A stretch of 64,000 nucleotides of DNA from Polytrichum commune (taxonomy: Eukaryota > Streptophyta > Polytrichopsida > Polytrichales > Polytrichaceae): the NCBI GenBank assembly GCA_950295325.1, contig OX485806.1, positions 18,538,001 through 18,602,000 on the forward strand. Reading direction: 5' to 3'. Shown here in pieces: positions 42,700-54,574 of this stretch. Numbering within the stretch: position 1 is the stretch's first letter; the number at the start of each line of letters is the position of its first letter. Under the pieces are notes generated by a model. That model did no database searches. It saw nothing but the letters and a program-made list of their open reading frames with translations, and was not told where the DNA came from. Position numbers and translations under genes: made by a program.

Positions 42700-44400
42700 T
42701 ACACCTTGGGGTGATGACACCCCCTTACGTTTTGTAACCACATGTGATAGTGGGGTGTTTAATGGGGGGATCTTTATGAGCCTCTCAATATTTTTTCCCT
42801 CCCTATTTGTAAATATAAAACTACTTTGACGTATTTTCTAGCACTCTATATTTATTTGTAATTGTTTATAGAGGCTATTTTCTGGCACATTATTATTTTA
42901 ATAAATCGTACAAGTACCAAATAATGGAAAGAATATTATAGCATTGCAAAACCGACTATGTGAGCAACAAACATTCCATACCATTTAAATTGTCATTCAT
43001 TTGGTCTCAATTAGTAATACCAATCTCAAACCATTCAAAGTACCATTCAAAACACAACCATTAGCACTTAAGACTAGTTAAAAGGTTACCAATAAACATG
43101 GAGATAACAAAACATACAAGCTAAAATAAATAAGCATCTAGTGAGGTCCCACATATTCAGCGTTGTTACAAAACCCAACGGCCGCTGAGGAGCACTCGCA
43201 CATTTTTTTCTTTAAAAAAATCCCACAACATTTCCCTCCATACTACTGCGCTTAATTCAAATGTGGACAAAAACTACACACTTCTTCATCCAAGTAGTCA
43301 AACCCATAACTATTCCACCATAAATATTAGGAGTCCTTAAAGTAGAAAAAACCTAATGAGCTCAAAATTTTAATGCTCTATTGGTAATTAGAAATCTAGA
43401 ATGAATCTAATATTAAATACCCTATTTTTCTTACAAATTTTTGATAGCCATTAATTTTTAGCCAAGGGGACGGGGTTGCATTGTGAATTGGCGTTTTAGC
43501 AATGGGATGGCATTGTTGTGGTATGGCAAGAAGAAACCTAGTGGAAATGAATTACACCAACAAGATTGTAATGGAGAATACAAGTAGAGTGCAACCTTAA
43601 AATTGAGTGTGTTAAGAAACACAATTGTCCAACATTTGCAGGATAGTAAGAGTTCGTCCAACATTTGCAGAAGAATTTCAAACATCAAATATACCCCTTC
43701 GTGTCAACGTTTAAACATAAATCACTATATTCGTTAATTTGGGACTTTTTCGGCATTTTGAGACAGTTACAAATATAAGAACGTGGATAAAATCACACAG
43801 ATATTGGAGAATGTTGTAAGATGCAAATACTTTGAAGCGGGTGTTCATATTAAGAACCGATTTAAGAACTCATATCAAGATGGTTTAGGTAGGACGACCC
43901 AAACATTATCCCCTTCGTGTCAACGTTTAAATATAATGAAGTTCAAAGTATCCATAATGAAGAGAAACCTTTATGGAATTAAATTAAGCCCTCCATCTTC
44001 TTTGATGAAGCAAAATGTGGTCCCTTAAACATGTTATATTGCATGATATTTTTGTTTACAAGAGGTGTTAACATTAATTCGCCCCTTATATTTTATATAG
44101 AATTCTTTAAATTTTTACCTCAAATGAATATTAAATTCCCTATATTTTATCGCACGTTGTTTTTAAAATACCACTAGTGCCCGCCTTGAGGTTCAAGACC
44201 CTCTTTTGTTTTTCTACTGATTACTGAAATGATGGAATTATTTATCACCCCATTTTACATTTAATCATGTAGGGGACATATTTCCAATGCTATGGTAGAT
44301 GTAACGAAATTATAAATCTTACCCTAAACGAATTAAATTGACCATATTTCTTTTACCTCACGTAATATTCTATAATTCCGATAGTCGCCTCCCCAAGTAG
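42700..44400 (-). repeat. Third, inverted copy of the start of the complex repeat
   Basis: 42780-43330 on the minus strand matches about 100-600 and 51220-51720; 44160-44400 matches 50980-51170. The two are separated by about 0.8 kb (43330-44160) of extra sequence, so this copy carries an insertion or rearrangement. Identity is clearly lower than between the two direct copies, so it is older. Confidence 0.7.
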
Positions 44401-45679
44401 TACACAAGTTGAAAGCCTGCACTTCATACTCAAGTTCTTTGAAAAAATGGATACTTCTCGAGACTCAAAAATGAAGGGCATCAAAAAACCATAATTGTCA
44501 CATTATTTTGGAGTATGTTCTACCTGAATGCTTTTGCATTGTACAACCCAAATACCAAGGCTTGCTATAATTCATTTTGATTGACTTTGTCACGGAAATT
44601 GTGCCAAAAACTTGAATCAAAATGCTATGAAAGAATCATGGTTTGGCCACACTTCCCGGTTATGTTGTGCATGCATTTCCCAGTTAAGAGAATTAGTTAT
44701 GAGGTTGCTACATTGCCCGGTTATGAGGAAGCTAACATACATGAGGGTAAATCAATCTCATGTCTCCACCACCTAGTTAAAATTAAGGTTTAAATAAGGT
44801 CATCAAACTAAAAGTTAGCTAGCTGTTGGTTCAATTTTGGTTCAATTCTTTATTGTGATGACATGTGCTTGTGCCAGATAAGTTAGTGTTGTCCATGTAG
44901 ATCTCTTTATTTCATCTAAATTAAGTCACATTGGGTATATTTACGTGTTTTTCTTGTTCTTTATTTGAAAGCCACATCCTTACATAGTCTTAAAATCATG
45001 GAAAAAATATCCAATTACCAAATATTGTGTTTAGTGGATTTTGGGGATAATATTTAGAGATAATTAGCAAGTGCACAATACAAATTATAACATCACTTTG
45101 TCTCGTACTGGTTGTGGAGAGCCAATCTTATAATTTGATAGCCCTCGGCCCACATTGATTGCAACAATATGGCAAATGTTTATGTGTGTGGGCCTTTAAA
45201 GGTCATTCTTGTTATGTGACTTCTATATTTGATGGCTAGGTTGGTACTAAGGTAAACAATGTGTGTTACAATGGGATTAGATTAAATGTGCTCAAAATAT
45301 TTGCATGAGTTCTCAAACTCACATTCTAGCCAACGCAATGGGAGTTTGGTGCTAGACCATTATGGATAACTCTATTGAATGATGGGAATTGAAAGCTTTG
45401 TTTACAATTTAGATATGTCGGCCTTACATGGCTAATCATCTTGATTGGATTTTGAAACTTGGAAGCACAAATCTTCAGGATTGAAAGCCGGATGAGCCCA
45501 TTCTCGATCCCATCCCATGAACGAAGTCGTCTGTAAATTGTGTGATCCGGTTAGCAATCGTGATCCATGAATATTGCCTCAGTTAAGGACGTTTCTGGTC
45601 TATTTCTCCTTCGCCGGAATCGATCATTACAGAGCTAGGAGCCATATGACAATACACGAAGCTGTACTATAATTTATAT
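44401..45679. other. Spacer without recognised genes
   Basis: No supported coding sequence. The right end probably contains the 3-prime end of BURP gene transcripts. Confidence 0.4.
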
Positions 45680-45685
45680 TTTATT
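45680..45685 (-). promoter_or_regulatory. Possible polyadenylation signal of the BURP gene
   Basis: AATAAA on the minus strand about 325 bases after the BURP stop codon. Plant signals are loose, so this is only positional support. Confidence 0.3.
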
Positions 45686-46010
45686 AATTGAAATCCAATC
45701 AACTCTATAAGTAATACATTGTACACCAAGCTCCAAACCCCGAAGGGATCGGATTCTGGCCAACCTCCGTGAACAACTTATCTAGCCGGAGAATATGTAT
45801 GAAAACACACGAGTTTACGTCCACTAAGAACACTATGCATAAACAATAACGAGGAATCCTCTCTGTCTTGTCTCACGATTCTTCAGCACAAACACTAATT
45901 GCAACATGAAATATACCAAAGAGCACAATCCGCTTGCTGGCCAGCAGCAAGCACAGTATTGTTGCACTTATATGCATGCAACCTTGATGAAGACGTTTCT
46001 GGGAGCTTCA

Positions 46011-47464
46011 TTACACGTGGTTTGTTGTAGCAGCTTGCACGAACACAAGATCCCCTGCCGACAAGAAGTGGCACGCCTCGTCACCACGAGCGATGTGCAG
46101 TGCTGCGAAAGCAGGGTGGCGTGACAACCACAAAGTCGTGTCCATGTGGCACATTGCGATAGCTTGAATCTGATTGTTGCTTGGAATTGCCTGATCCGTT
46201 GCAGTTGCAAGGCTGACATCGATGACTTTGACGCCCGTCACACGATGACAGTAATACATCGCGCTCGGGAACATTACCTCGTGACACACGACCGCACGTT
46301 TCCCCGTCTTCGAGAGAGTGCTTGCGGTAACCCATCACCTTCATTGGTGCGGTGGATGTTGAAGCATGTGCCGACTCTACAGGTGCTCCGGTCGTGGCCG
46401 AGAGTTGCACATTCTCGCCGAGGTGAGTTGTAGCAAACGCCATGATTTCTTCGAAAGAGACCGCGCATGTCCTCTCTTCTCCCGGTAAAGCGGGGTCTCC
46501 GCACAAGCGGGCGGTTGTCTCGATCATGCTCGCCATGGGCGTCCCATATCGAATTCCAAATATTTCGAGAATTTTGCCGAGGTTGTGAGTGTTGATCGAT
46601 GGTAACGCTTCGGCTATGGCACTCGACAAGAATGATCGGGTTGGGAAAGGAGATCCCAAATTTCGGTCAAGAGACATCTCGGATCCCAAGACAAGGGACG
46701 ATTCTACAAAGAAATTTCTTTGAAAATCGTTAATTGTCTCGATTTGAGGAGAGGTGACGTCATTGAAGTCATGAATGTTCACAAACTCGTCACAAATCAA
46801 GCCGGCCGCTTGGCATTTGCGGGGATCCACGATCATGTTGTAAGCATGGTCCACCAAATTTGCTCGTGACACTCCATGACCAAGGATTGTTGGAAGGTGT
46901 AATGTACTCTCTGAATTCGCACTATGCATCTTTCCCAACACATCAAGCACCGCCATGTTTGCCGTTATGGTGGCGGTGCGCTTGAAAAATGGTTCATTTA
47001 CGCATGAAGCAACTTCGTTGACGAAGCCACCATATGGTCGTCCGCATGAGGTCTACAAAATCACGAGTGAAATGTCATGTAGTTTAGTTGACAATATTTG
47101 AATCACAAATAGTGTAGCATTCAAAATGCATCCTACTATGTTGTGAGCTTGGAAACTTACGTACACTCATTGGGAAACATAAACGTCATACGTTGAAATT
47201 ATATAATAATTCAGTGAATCATCGTTTATAAGCTTGTTCACCTAGTGAGATGCAAAAATTGTTGTCATATTACACAAGACTTGCAATAATAAGAGCACAT
47301 ATAGAAGTTGCTTAAACATTCAAGCAAGTCAATACGAAAGCCTATGATATTGAATTGAAGATTTGCATGAAAAATTGTACCTCGCGGATCAAGACGCTCA
47401 TGACGAGTGTGATTGTGAACAAGATGCCGCAAGGCGGCTTGTTCAAATTCGACATTGTCGCCAT
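46011..47464 (-). pseudogene. BURP-domain secreted protein with a one-base frameshift
   Basis: Exon 1 (47464-47381) encodes a signal peptide (hydrophobic ILFTITLVMSVLI); a GT-AG intron (47380-47053, phase 0) follows, then exon 2 (47052-46011). The BURP domain shows FFVESSLVLGSEM, the RSFLSSAIAEALP region and MGYRKHS, then in the next frame the four Cys-His pairs: CH-x10-CH-x31-CH-x24-CH. The switch between frames falls at a run of four G (46302-46305) where three would keep the frame. Without the extra base the product is about 374 residues, a normal size. BURP proteins are plant-specific, secreted to the cell wall or vacuole, and act in stress and development. The second Cys-His gap is longer than the usual 25-27. 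The shift could be a true mutation or a homopolymer sequencing error; all else is intact, which favours a recent event or error. Confidence 0.88.
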
Positions 47465-47580
47465 CGAATGTACCACACTCCACTAAATGACACAAACTAG
47501 ACTTATAGGACTTAGTGAGGTAGAGGATAGGAGTTGATCACAAACGCTCAATAGGATGAAGAATGAGGAAAAAACTGAAT

Positions 47581-47603
47581 CCCTTTATAGGCCGATTGGT
47601 TGT
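47581..47603 (-). promoter_or_regulatory. TATA box and adjacent CCAAT element of the BURP gene
   Basis: On the minus strand CCTATAAAGGG lies about 120 bases before the ATG at 47464, immediately preceded by ACCAATCGG. The TATA distance fits a short plant leader. Confidence 0.6.
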
Positions 47604-49700
47604 GCCAAAAGCAATGAATGTACCACATCTTCGTTCGCACAAAATTTTGAAGGTCGTTGTGGCATGTCACGTCAACTTTATAAAATTTGTGGTCCAAGTT
47701 GAAACCTACCATAAATCTACATGATTTTTAGGTTCTATATATATCGTATGTAAGTGAGTACATTCATTAGATCTCCACCATATATGTGGCTTGGGCTACG
47801 TAACACCTACTTAAACTTTTCCATTTGGGATGTAGGAATTTAAGAATAGATAAAAATAAGGCCATTGTAAATTGATAGTTGATTCCTTCCAATTTTCCAA
47901 CCGGAGCGCATCATACTAAGTTTGTGGAATCTAATACCATTTCCAAAACCAAATCAATTAAAATGTCATATTTCCGAGGAAAAATGTAATTTGTCATGTT
48001 TTCACCTACTCAATGGACGCATGTGCCTAGATACAATGAAAATCTATGCCATATGTGCAGAGATTTGAACCACAAATCATGGTCAAATGAAAAGAACCAT
48101 TGAAAAAAATACAATTGATACCAACGGATTCTACATAATCTATCAAAAGCACCTCCAATCTATATCACACCCTTTACTTCAATTACCTAGTGTGAATTAC
48201 CATTTCAAACGATTTTGAAGCATACAATTTAAAAAAATTTAACTTCAAACAAAATATGGCATCCTACTATTTAAATTATAGTATCATATGATATTTGAAA
48301 GTGCACGTAATTAATTTTTTTTAAATCATGTACAAATTGCATAAACACTTTTAACATCACAAAACTCCGAAAATGACTATAATTGAGATCCCCACTAGGT
48401 GAAAGAAAAGGGTGTTGAAATAGTACTTATTCATAAGTTTGTTGTTTTTCAACATATGATCAGTTTCAATATTAAACCTAGATTTTCACTATGACCAATA
48501 ATATAATGGTTTTGAGAAAGCTACAAGTGGGGGACCCTTATCCAAGTATGTGGCCCTATTGTGGACACTTCCAACTCCACAACCTTATTTGAATATCGGA
48601 TCAGATCTATGTACATTATTATCTTCCGGTTACAATTCCAAATCACATATATTGCTATTTGGAAGTTCAACATCGGGATTTGGATGAAAAAACCATAGGA
48701 GAAAAACTTGAAGATTCACGTACTGTGTGAGTGATCCTTAGGCCCTTCCAATTGCCAATGGCTATTAAGAATTAGAATAGTCGATATATGATGAACACAT
48801 AATATAATTTCACCGTTACACATTTATTTCTAGTGTCCATTCTTAGCTACACTAATACGTACGATTAGGTTGCCCATGCTAATTTATAAAAAACAACCAC
48901 TATTTTGAGGATTTATGGACACAACAACAATATAGAAATCAAGTATTTGTTGGTTTATTTTATTGTGGTTGATATATCGATTAAACAAAGTTATAAGTTT
49001 TTGCGATCTAAGTCATAATGACCCAAAATAGCATGAATAAACATGCAAGTTGTTCACAAAAGCAATCTTATCGCATATGATATTAGTGTATAAGCCCCAT
49101 GGTTTCTTCTTTTTTGGGGTAGGGGGGAGGGGAGGTCCACCAACATTCCTTTAGAAAACGGTGTGTGATAGAAGAGAAGGTGTCATGTATACATGTTGGG
49201 TGGATTTTATAAACGAAGTAGGTCCACACAAACATCCCATATTTGTATGATCTACCTTTATACATAATGTAGGGCTCCAGATAGAAGGAGAACTACCTAC
49301 CTTCTAGAAGTGATGAATCATGGGCTACAAGTGTTGAATACAATGAACACAATTCAAGGACTCCACGTCATCAATGTGCATGAGAAAATGCATCCACCAA
49401 AGTGGTACATTTCATGTTGATTTGATATTTGCATCCAAATTTGTGTAAAAGTATAATCTTTCAATTTGTAACAATTGTAGGGTGTAAAGAAATACATGCT
49501 TTAGGCACTAACGAGGTCTCGAAAAATACATCGTCTTAGAAAAATCATTCTCATAATTCAAGGGTGCTAAGAAATTATCCCGGAAAAATATAATACTCCC
49601 TCTTACCCCCCGCCCCCGGCGTAATGAATACCGCCATTTATCGCACTCGACACTTAAAATACACAAGAGTTCGCGGCCTCCTCCCCAAGTATAAGCCCTG
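47604..49700. other. AT-rich spacer with one decayed repeat fragment
   Basis: 48530-48620 resembles 50085-50180 (shared TGTGG-CTATTGTGG and GGATCAGATC phrases). A G-rich stretch lies at 49117-49137. No gene seen. Confidence 0.4.
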
Positions 49701-49754
49701 CAGTTGCCATCTACCACTCACATGCACATGTCCGCTCGATAGTTTTGTTGTGGA

Positions 49755-50290
49755 ATGTCACTGTCGATGTTCGACAAAACCGTCGATGATCGTTACTCAA
49801 GAAGAAGCTTCACTTGGATTTTTTGGGAGTGGTGCTCCGAATTCGACGCTGGCCGATCCGCTGTGGGTGTACACACTCAGAAAGCGGTTTTGGTTACAAA
49901 GCTTGCATGCGTATTGGGCGATGTCACCATGGAAATCTTCATATAATTGATGGAACCAATTTGCATTAATGAAAGGTGTTCTTGAATTACCCCACATCAA
50001 ACGACTAGGCTTGGAGACATCATGAACAATACTTAGTTTTATGAGTGAGCATGAAGAGCACCAATAGTATGAGCAACTTTATTGAGGTAGGCGTGTGGCG
50101 CTATTGTGGGTACTTCCAACTCGATACTCCCCACACGATTTCTTGGCCGTTGGATCAGATCAAAGATTGCGTCCTCCAGTTAGCGACTATGGCGAATTAC
50201 GTGGATGGTCATTTGAAGTTTGAAAAATCGGGGCTTGAATGCAAAAATTATGGAAGGTGGAAGTGAAGATCCTATTTATTCTTTGAAGTA
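49755..50290 (+). pseudogene. Decayed exons of an unrecognised gene carried by the complex repeat
   Basis: 49755-49946 reads FTWIFWEWCSEFDAG followed by a Val/Gly-rich stretch. A homologous but diverged version lies at 52830-52970, in the right repeat copy (REWSSQFEVG then SVTMGA). 50045-50266 reads NFIEVGVWRYCGYFQLD and continues open for about 70 residues; its start resembles NFIKVG at 1670-1700 and 52790-52810. The pairwise similarity at protein level suggests that the repeat once carried a real gene with several exons. No family is recognised, and stops separate the pieces. Confidence 0.35.
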
Positions 50291-50785
50291 TTTACCAAGT
50301 TTGTTAACCGGAATTAAGATTAGACCAGTTAACTTGATTTGAGCACATACTCCAACGTTGACCAAATCGAAGTAACCATCGTTTGATGCGACGTCAATGT
50401 TGTTGCATATCCTTCAAGGTATTATATCGTTTTTATGTAGTAACTCAACATTTAGGCTAATGATTCACTCAACATTGATTCAAATGACATTTGATGGGAC
50501 TGGTAAGTTCTGTCAACTATAAGATGTGAAAACATTCTTTACTACGAACCTTGCCATAAAATATAGAGGTCAAATTTTAAGAATGAGCTTTGAAGGCCCA
50601 AACACCTTAATATTTGCCATATTGTTGTCATTAATGGGGGCCTAGAGAAATCAAAATTGTAAGATCTGCTCCCCACAACACATACAAGACAAAATCATGT
50701 CACAAGTGTATAATTCAACATGTTAGTTGTCTCTAAACAATCTCTCAACAACCCACTTATAAATAAGATTAGTTACATGGTCACT

Positions 50786-50970
50786 ACAGTAAGTAATGTA
50801 TTTAGTATCACCAATTCTAATTGTCTTGCTCAATTATAAATGTAAACCCTAGCGCAGTGTCACCGACACTCTATATTGACCTAACGTTATTTGTCATTCC
50901 TTATAAATTGTGTTGGGCAGTATAAATTTACAATATTGCCATTACTATCACTTACTAAGTGATTTGTTTA
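50786..50970 (+). repeat. 5-prime half of a palindromic-TIR MITE
   Basis: Starts CTACAGTAAGTAATGTATTT, matching the left end of the 19868 copy, and runs into the start of the right complex-repeat copy, where the similarity stops. Confidence 0.6.
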
Positions 50971-51114
50971 GCCATATTTCACTCGGGGAGGTGACTATTG
51001 GAATTTTTGAAAACCACGTGAGATGAAAAAAAAGGGGGTCAATTTATTTTGTTTAGGGTGAAATTTTCAATTTCGTTAGATCTACCATAGCATTGGAATT
51101 TTTTCCTCTACATG

Positions 51115-54010
51115 ATTATATGTACAATAGGGTGGTGGATAATTCCTTCGTATTACAAATCAGTAGAAAAAAAAAAACATAGTCATAGACATAGGATCCT
51201 CCTAAAAGCGTGTAGTAGGATGAGTAGAATAATTATGAGTTTGATTGCCTGGATAAAGAAGTGTGTAGTGTCTATTCAACTTTGAATCAAGCGTGTTAGT
51301 ATGGAGGGAAATGTTGTGGGAATATTTTGGGAGAAGGAATGTGCTGACAAAACTTAACGGCCGTTGAGTTTTGCAAGGACGCTGAACATGTGGGACCCTT
51401 TAACTAATATCCAAGTGTTTTTGGTTGTGTTTCGAATGGTACTTTGCAGGGTTTAGGACTGGTATTACTAATTGAAACCAAATGAATGACAATGGTATGG
51501 AATGTTTGTTGCTCACATATATAGTCGGTTTTGCAATGCTATAGTTTTTTTGTCCATTATTTGGTATTTGTACGATTTATAGAATAGATTGTGCCAAAAA
51601 TTAACCCCTCTAAAGAATTACAAATAAATATAGGGTGCTAAGAAATACATCAAAGTAGCTTTTTATCTACAAATAGGGAGGGAAAAAATATTGAGAGGTG
51701 CATAAATAGCCGCCCATTAAATATCCCATTATTGCACGTGGCTATGAAACGTAAGGGGATGTGATCACCCCGAGATATTCCAATCATCCATGACAACATT
51801 TCATCATAAATTTGTAAAGATGCAAATTATACCAAACTTTGTTTGATAATTGGCATTTGGGTGATTTGAAAATAAGTCGAGGTGACAATAATTCTAAACT
51901 CGTCTCTAGAAGAGTTTATTGTAGTAACATAAAATACCATATGACACTAAATACACTAGTTAGTGCAGTTTGGAACACAACGGACACCCCAAGTCTCTTC
52001 CACACCTGTTCCATTTTGAGAAAGTGGATGAAAAGTGAAAAAGTAGACTCCTCGGTCACTTTAGTCGTAATTGGCTTGAAAGGGAATTATGTACCTCATG
52101 TTCTTATTTGAAACTTGGATAGGAAATCTTAAATGCTTAAGGGTTATTAGACAAGTCGATGACCAATTTATGTGGCTAAGGGGCACCAAATTAAGCTCGC
52201 GGCTTGAGGCCCCGTGAGTCATGACCATTGAAATCTTTAAAAATTCCATAACTAGAAAATTGACTTTATATGCCACACATCCTTTTCTACACAATTGCAA
52301 TTACATACTAGAGCATAACATACTAGAGCTGCATTGGATAACTTCCATAATATCTCCAAATAATGAAAGAACAAGAAAGGGCTGCCATCTTAACTTAACT
52401 ATCCCCGTCCTCTCACTCACAAATCCCTCATGGTCACTGGTTTAAGGTATGTGGGTGTTATTTGATTCCTTTTTCCTGTTATCCAACCTCTACCGGTAAG
52501 ATTTCTACTACAAAAATCTTGTTGCATTGGTAAATCTACTCGTAGTTGGGGGGCAGGGGGGGGGCACTCATAGTAAAATTCAGAACCATCATGATGGGTA
52601 GTTATTTTGGTGCAGGAGGGGCTTGTGAACAAAATAGGCAGCAAACATTGTTGTGGACAAGGGAAGTGTTGAACAAGATAGGGTCAACGGGCTTCAACAT
52701 CATGCTGGTAGCTAATATCAAGGTTCATTTGTTTTATTTTTTATTTTCTTTTTCTGCGGGAGCAAGTTCGAAAAGCACGGACCATGCAAGGAACTTCATT
52801 AAGGTAGGTATGTATGTGGTTGTAGAATAGATTGTGTGGGACTCACTTGCAGGGAGTGGTCCTCCCAGTTTGAGGTTGGCTGCTGTGTCGGTGACGCCAA
52901 AGAAGTTTTAACTCACAAATTTTGCGGTGTCATGTGGGATAGTGTCACCATGGGAGCATCATCAGTTATGTGATGGCACCGTATCACATAACTGAGACGT
53001 GTTCTCGAGTCTCCGCTGCTCACCACATCACTAGATTCGGAGCCCCACAAATGAAATTGAACTTCGCTCTCCCTTGTTTGATTTCAAGCTTCTGGAAACT
53101 GCATATCCAGGACTGGCACTACAGATGCTCCGTGTGCATAACATCGGCCGATCCACTCCACACATGCAGGCCTCAAATATTCTGAAGCTAACCCTTGACG
53201 AGAATGGAGGTTTTGGTGGGATTCCAACGGCCACCATGGCAACCGTAGTCAGAGCATTCTTCCCCAAAAGCTCTGCCGACTCTCGTCGTTCCAGCCTCTC
53301 AAGAAGTGCTGCTGCTCCCCAGCGTCAAGTTTCCATCAAAGAGCGAGTGGCAGGGATGCTGCACTTGACTCACAGACTCAGCCCATTCCAAGAGCTGCAC
53401 TTGCCACGCTCGACTAACTTAGACATGCAAGCTGGCAACTCACCACACAACTCAGAGATTCAATGAACAAGATGCCTGCCGCTCGAGCTCTTCGGAAGGA
53501 CATGGCCCGCCCGTCCAGCAACGCACGGAACTGTGTCAGCAGCAATGGAGGCATCGGCCTCGACAATTATTGCAACAACGTACACTTGTGCAATACCCTC
53601 ACGAGCAGGCCAGAGAAGGTGTAAATCGACTGTTTCTTCAGTTGTTGGAGATCCTGGGAATTTATAGTGTTTGTTTCTCTGAGATTGTATGAAGATGAAT
53701 ATAGGACGAGCTCGCCTAATATTGAGAAACAGTTGTACTTGACCAAGTATTCATAAAACCGTTAAAAGATTTGTATTGAACAACTTAAATATCTGTATTG
53801 AACAATTTGTAAACTACTTGAAAGTCATTCACACACGGCCTAGGGATTCGTGGTGTCTACGGAAACTCGTCCAACGCAGTCAACTATAGTATAACCTGCG
53901 AAGGGGCCTTTATTGACTGCAATTATATAGAAATATGTTTTCTAGTAATAATGTCATTTGGCCCCTGGTGTCGCTAAGATTGAGTTCTTTATGTGAATTC
54001 TTACAGCTGG
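51115..54010 (+). repeat. Right copy of the complex repeat
   Basis: Direct counterpart of 1-3884. It lacks most of the left copy's 1740-2860, having instead 52830-53040, which holds the REWSSQFEVG frame. The conserved 76-codon frame is at 53236-53466. The G-tract at about 52546-52563 is shorter and interrupted compared with 1428-1448. Confidence 0.85.
53236..53466 (+). CDS. Right copy of the conserved 76-aa frame
   Basis: Same start context, length and stop as 3130-3360. Upstream the frame is open from 53074. After the TGA the same frame stays open for about 65 more codons in both copies, where three of five differences are silent; that is consistent with a longer ancestral protein interrupted by this stop. 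Function unknown. Confidence 0.35.
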   Translation: MATVVRAFFPKSSADSRRSSLSRSAAAPQRQVSIKERVAGMLHLTHRLSPFQELHLPRSTNLDMQAGNSPHNSEIQ

Positions 54011-54216
54011 GGGTTGGGCCAGTTTCCAGGGAGCTTTTTGGGCATAATCGGTGGAGTTCGTAGTGTTCCAAGTCCAGCTGGTTACATGTTGACATCTTTT
54101 GGGTTTTCTTATGAATTTGGGGTATATTCTCAAAAGTGATATGCGGTTTTCCTGAAGTCTTGAACTTCAACCAGCTCTTTGCGGTAACTAACTAGCGGTC
54201 GGTTCTCCCCGTTCAT

Positions 54217-54440
54217 AGGGCTAGGCATGTCATTTGTAAAAGAAATGACACTTCAAATCTCCTAAAACCTTAACAGGCTGGTCATGGGATGTTTCATGTA
54301 AATCCAGCCTTCTTGCAATTGGGAGGATGTCTTTATTGGTTTTGTTCCAAACTTGGGATAGATTGGCATTCGGGGTCTCTCTTGAACACGTATAGGTTTT
54401 GGAGAATCCATAATAAGGTGGACGACAATTTAATAACATT
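54217..54440 (+). repeat. Right counterpart of 12455-12690
   Basis: Direct match including the 9-bp stem. The 54010-54217 stretch before it resembles 20650-20910 rather than anything near 12.4 kb. Confidence 0.75.
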
Positions 54441-54574
54441 CTCAGACTTCTAAACAATTGATCAATATAAAAGTCTACTCATGCCTTCAATTTATGATAT
54501 GAGCCAAGAATCTTGATTTTATAGCCTAGATATGTGGACTATGACAACTCATGTTGGGATTATGTTAGAAGATG

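Noticed and set aside
47265-47495. 76-codon minus-strand frame overlapping BURP exon 1
   Set aside because: It is in another frame and gives the wrong splice phase at the good GAG/GTACAA donor; the ATG at 47464 gives a signal peptide and correct phase.
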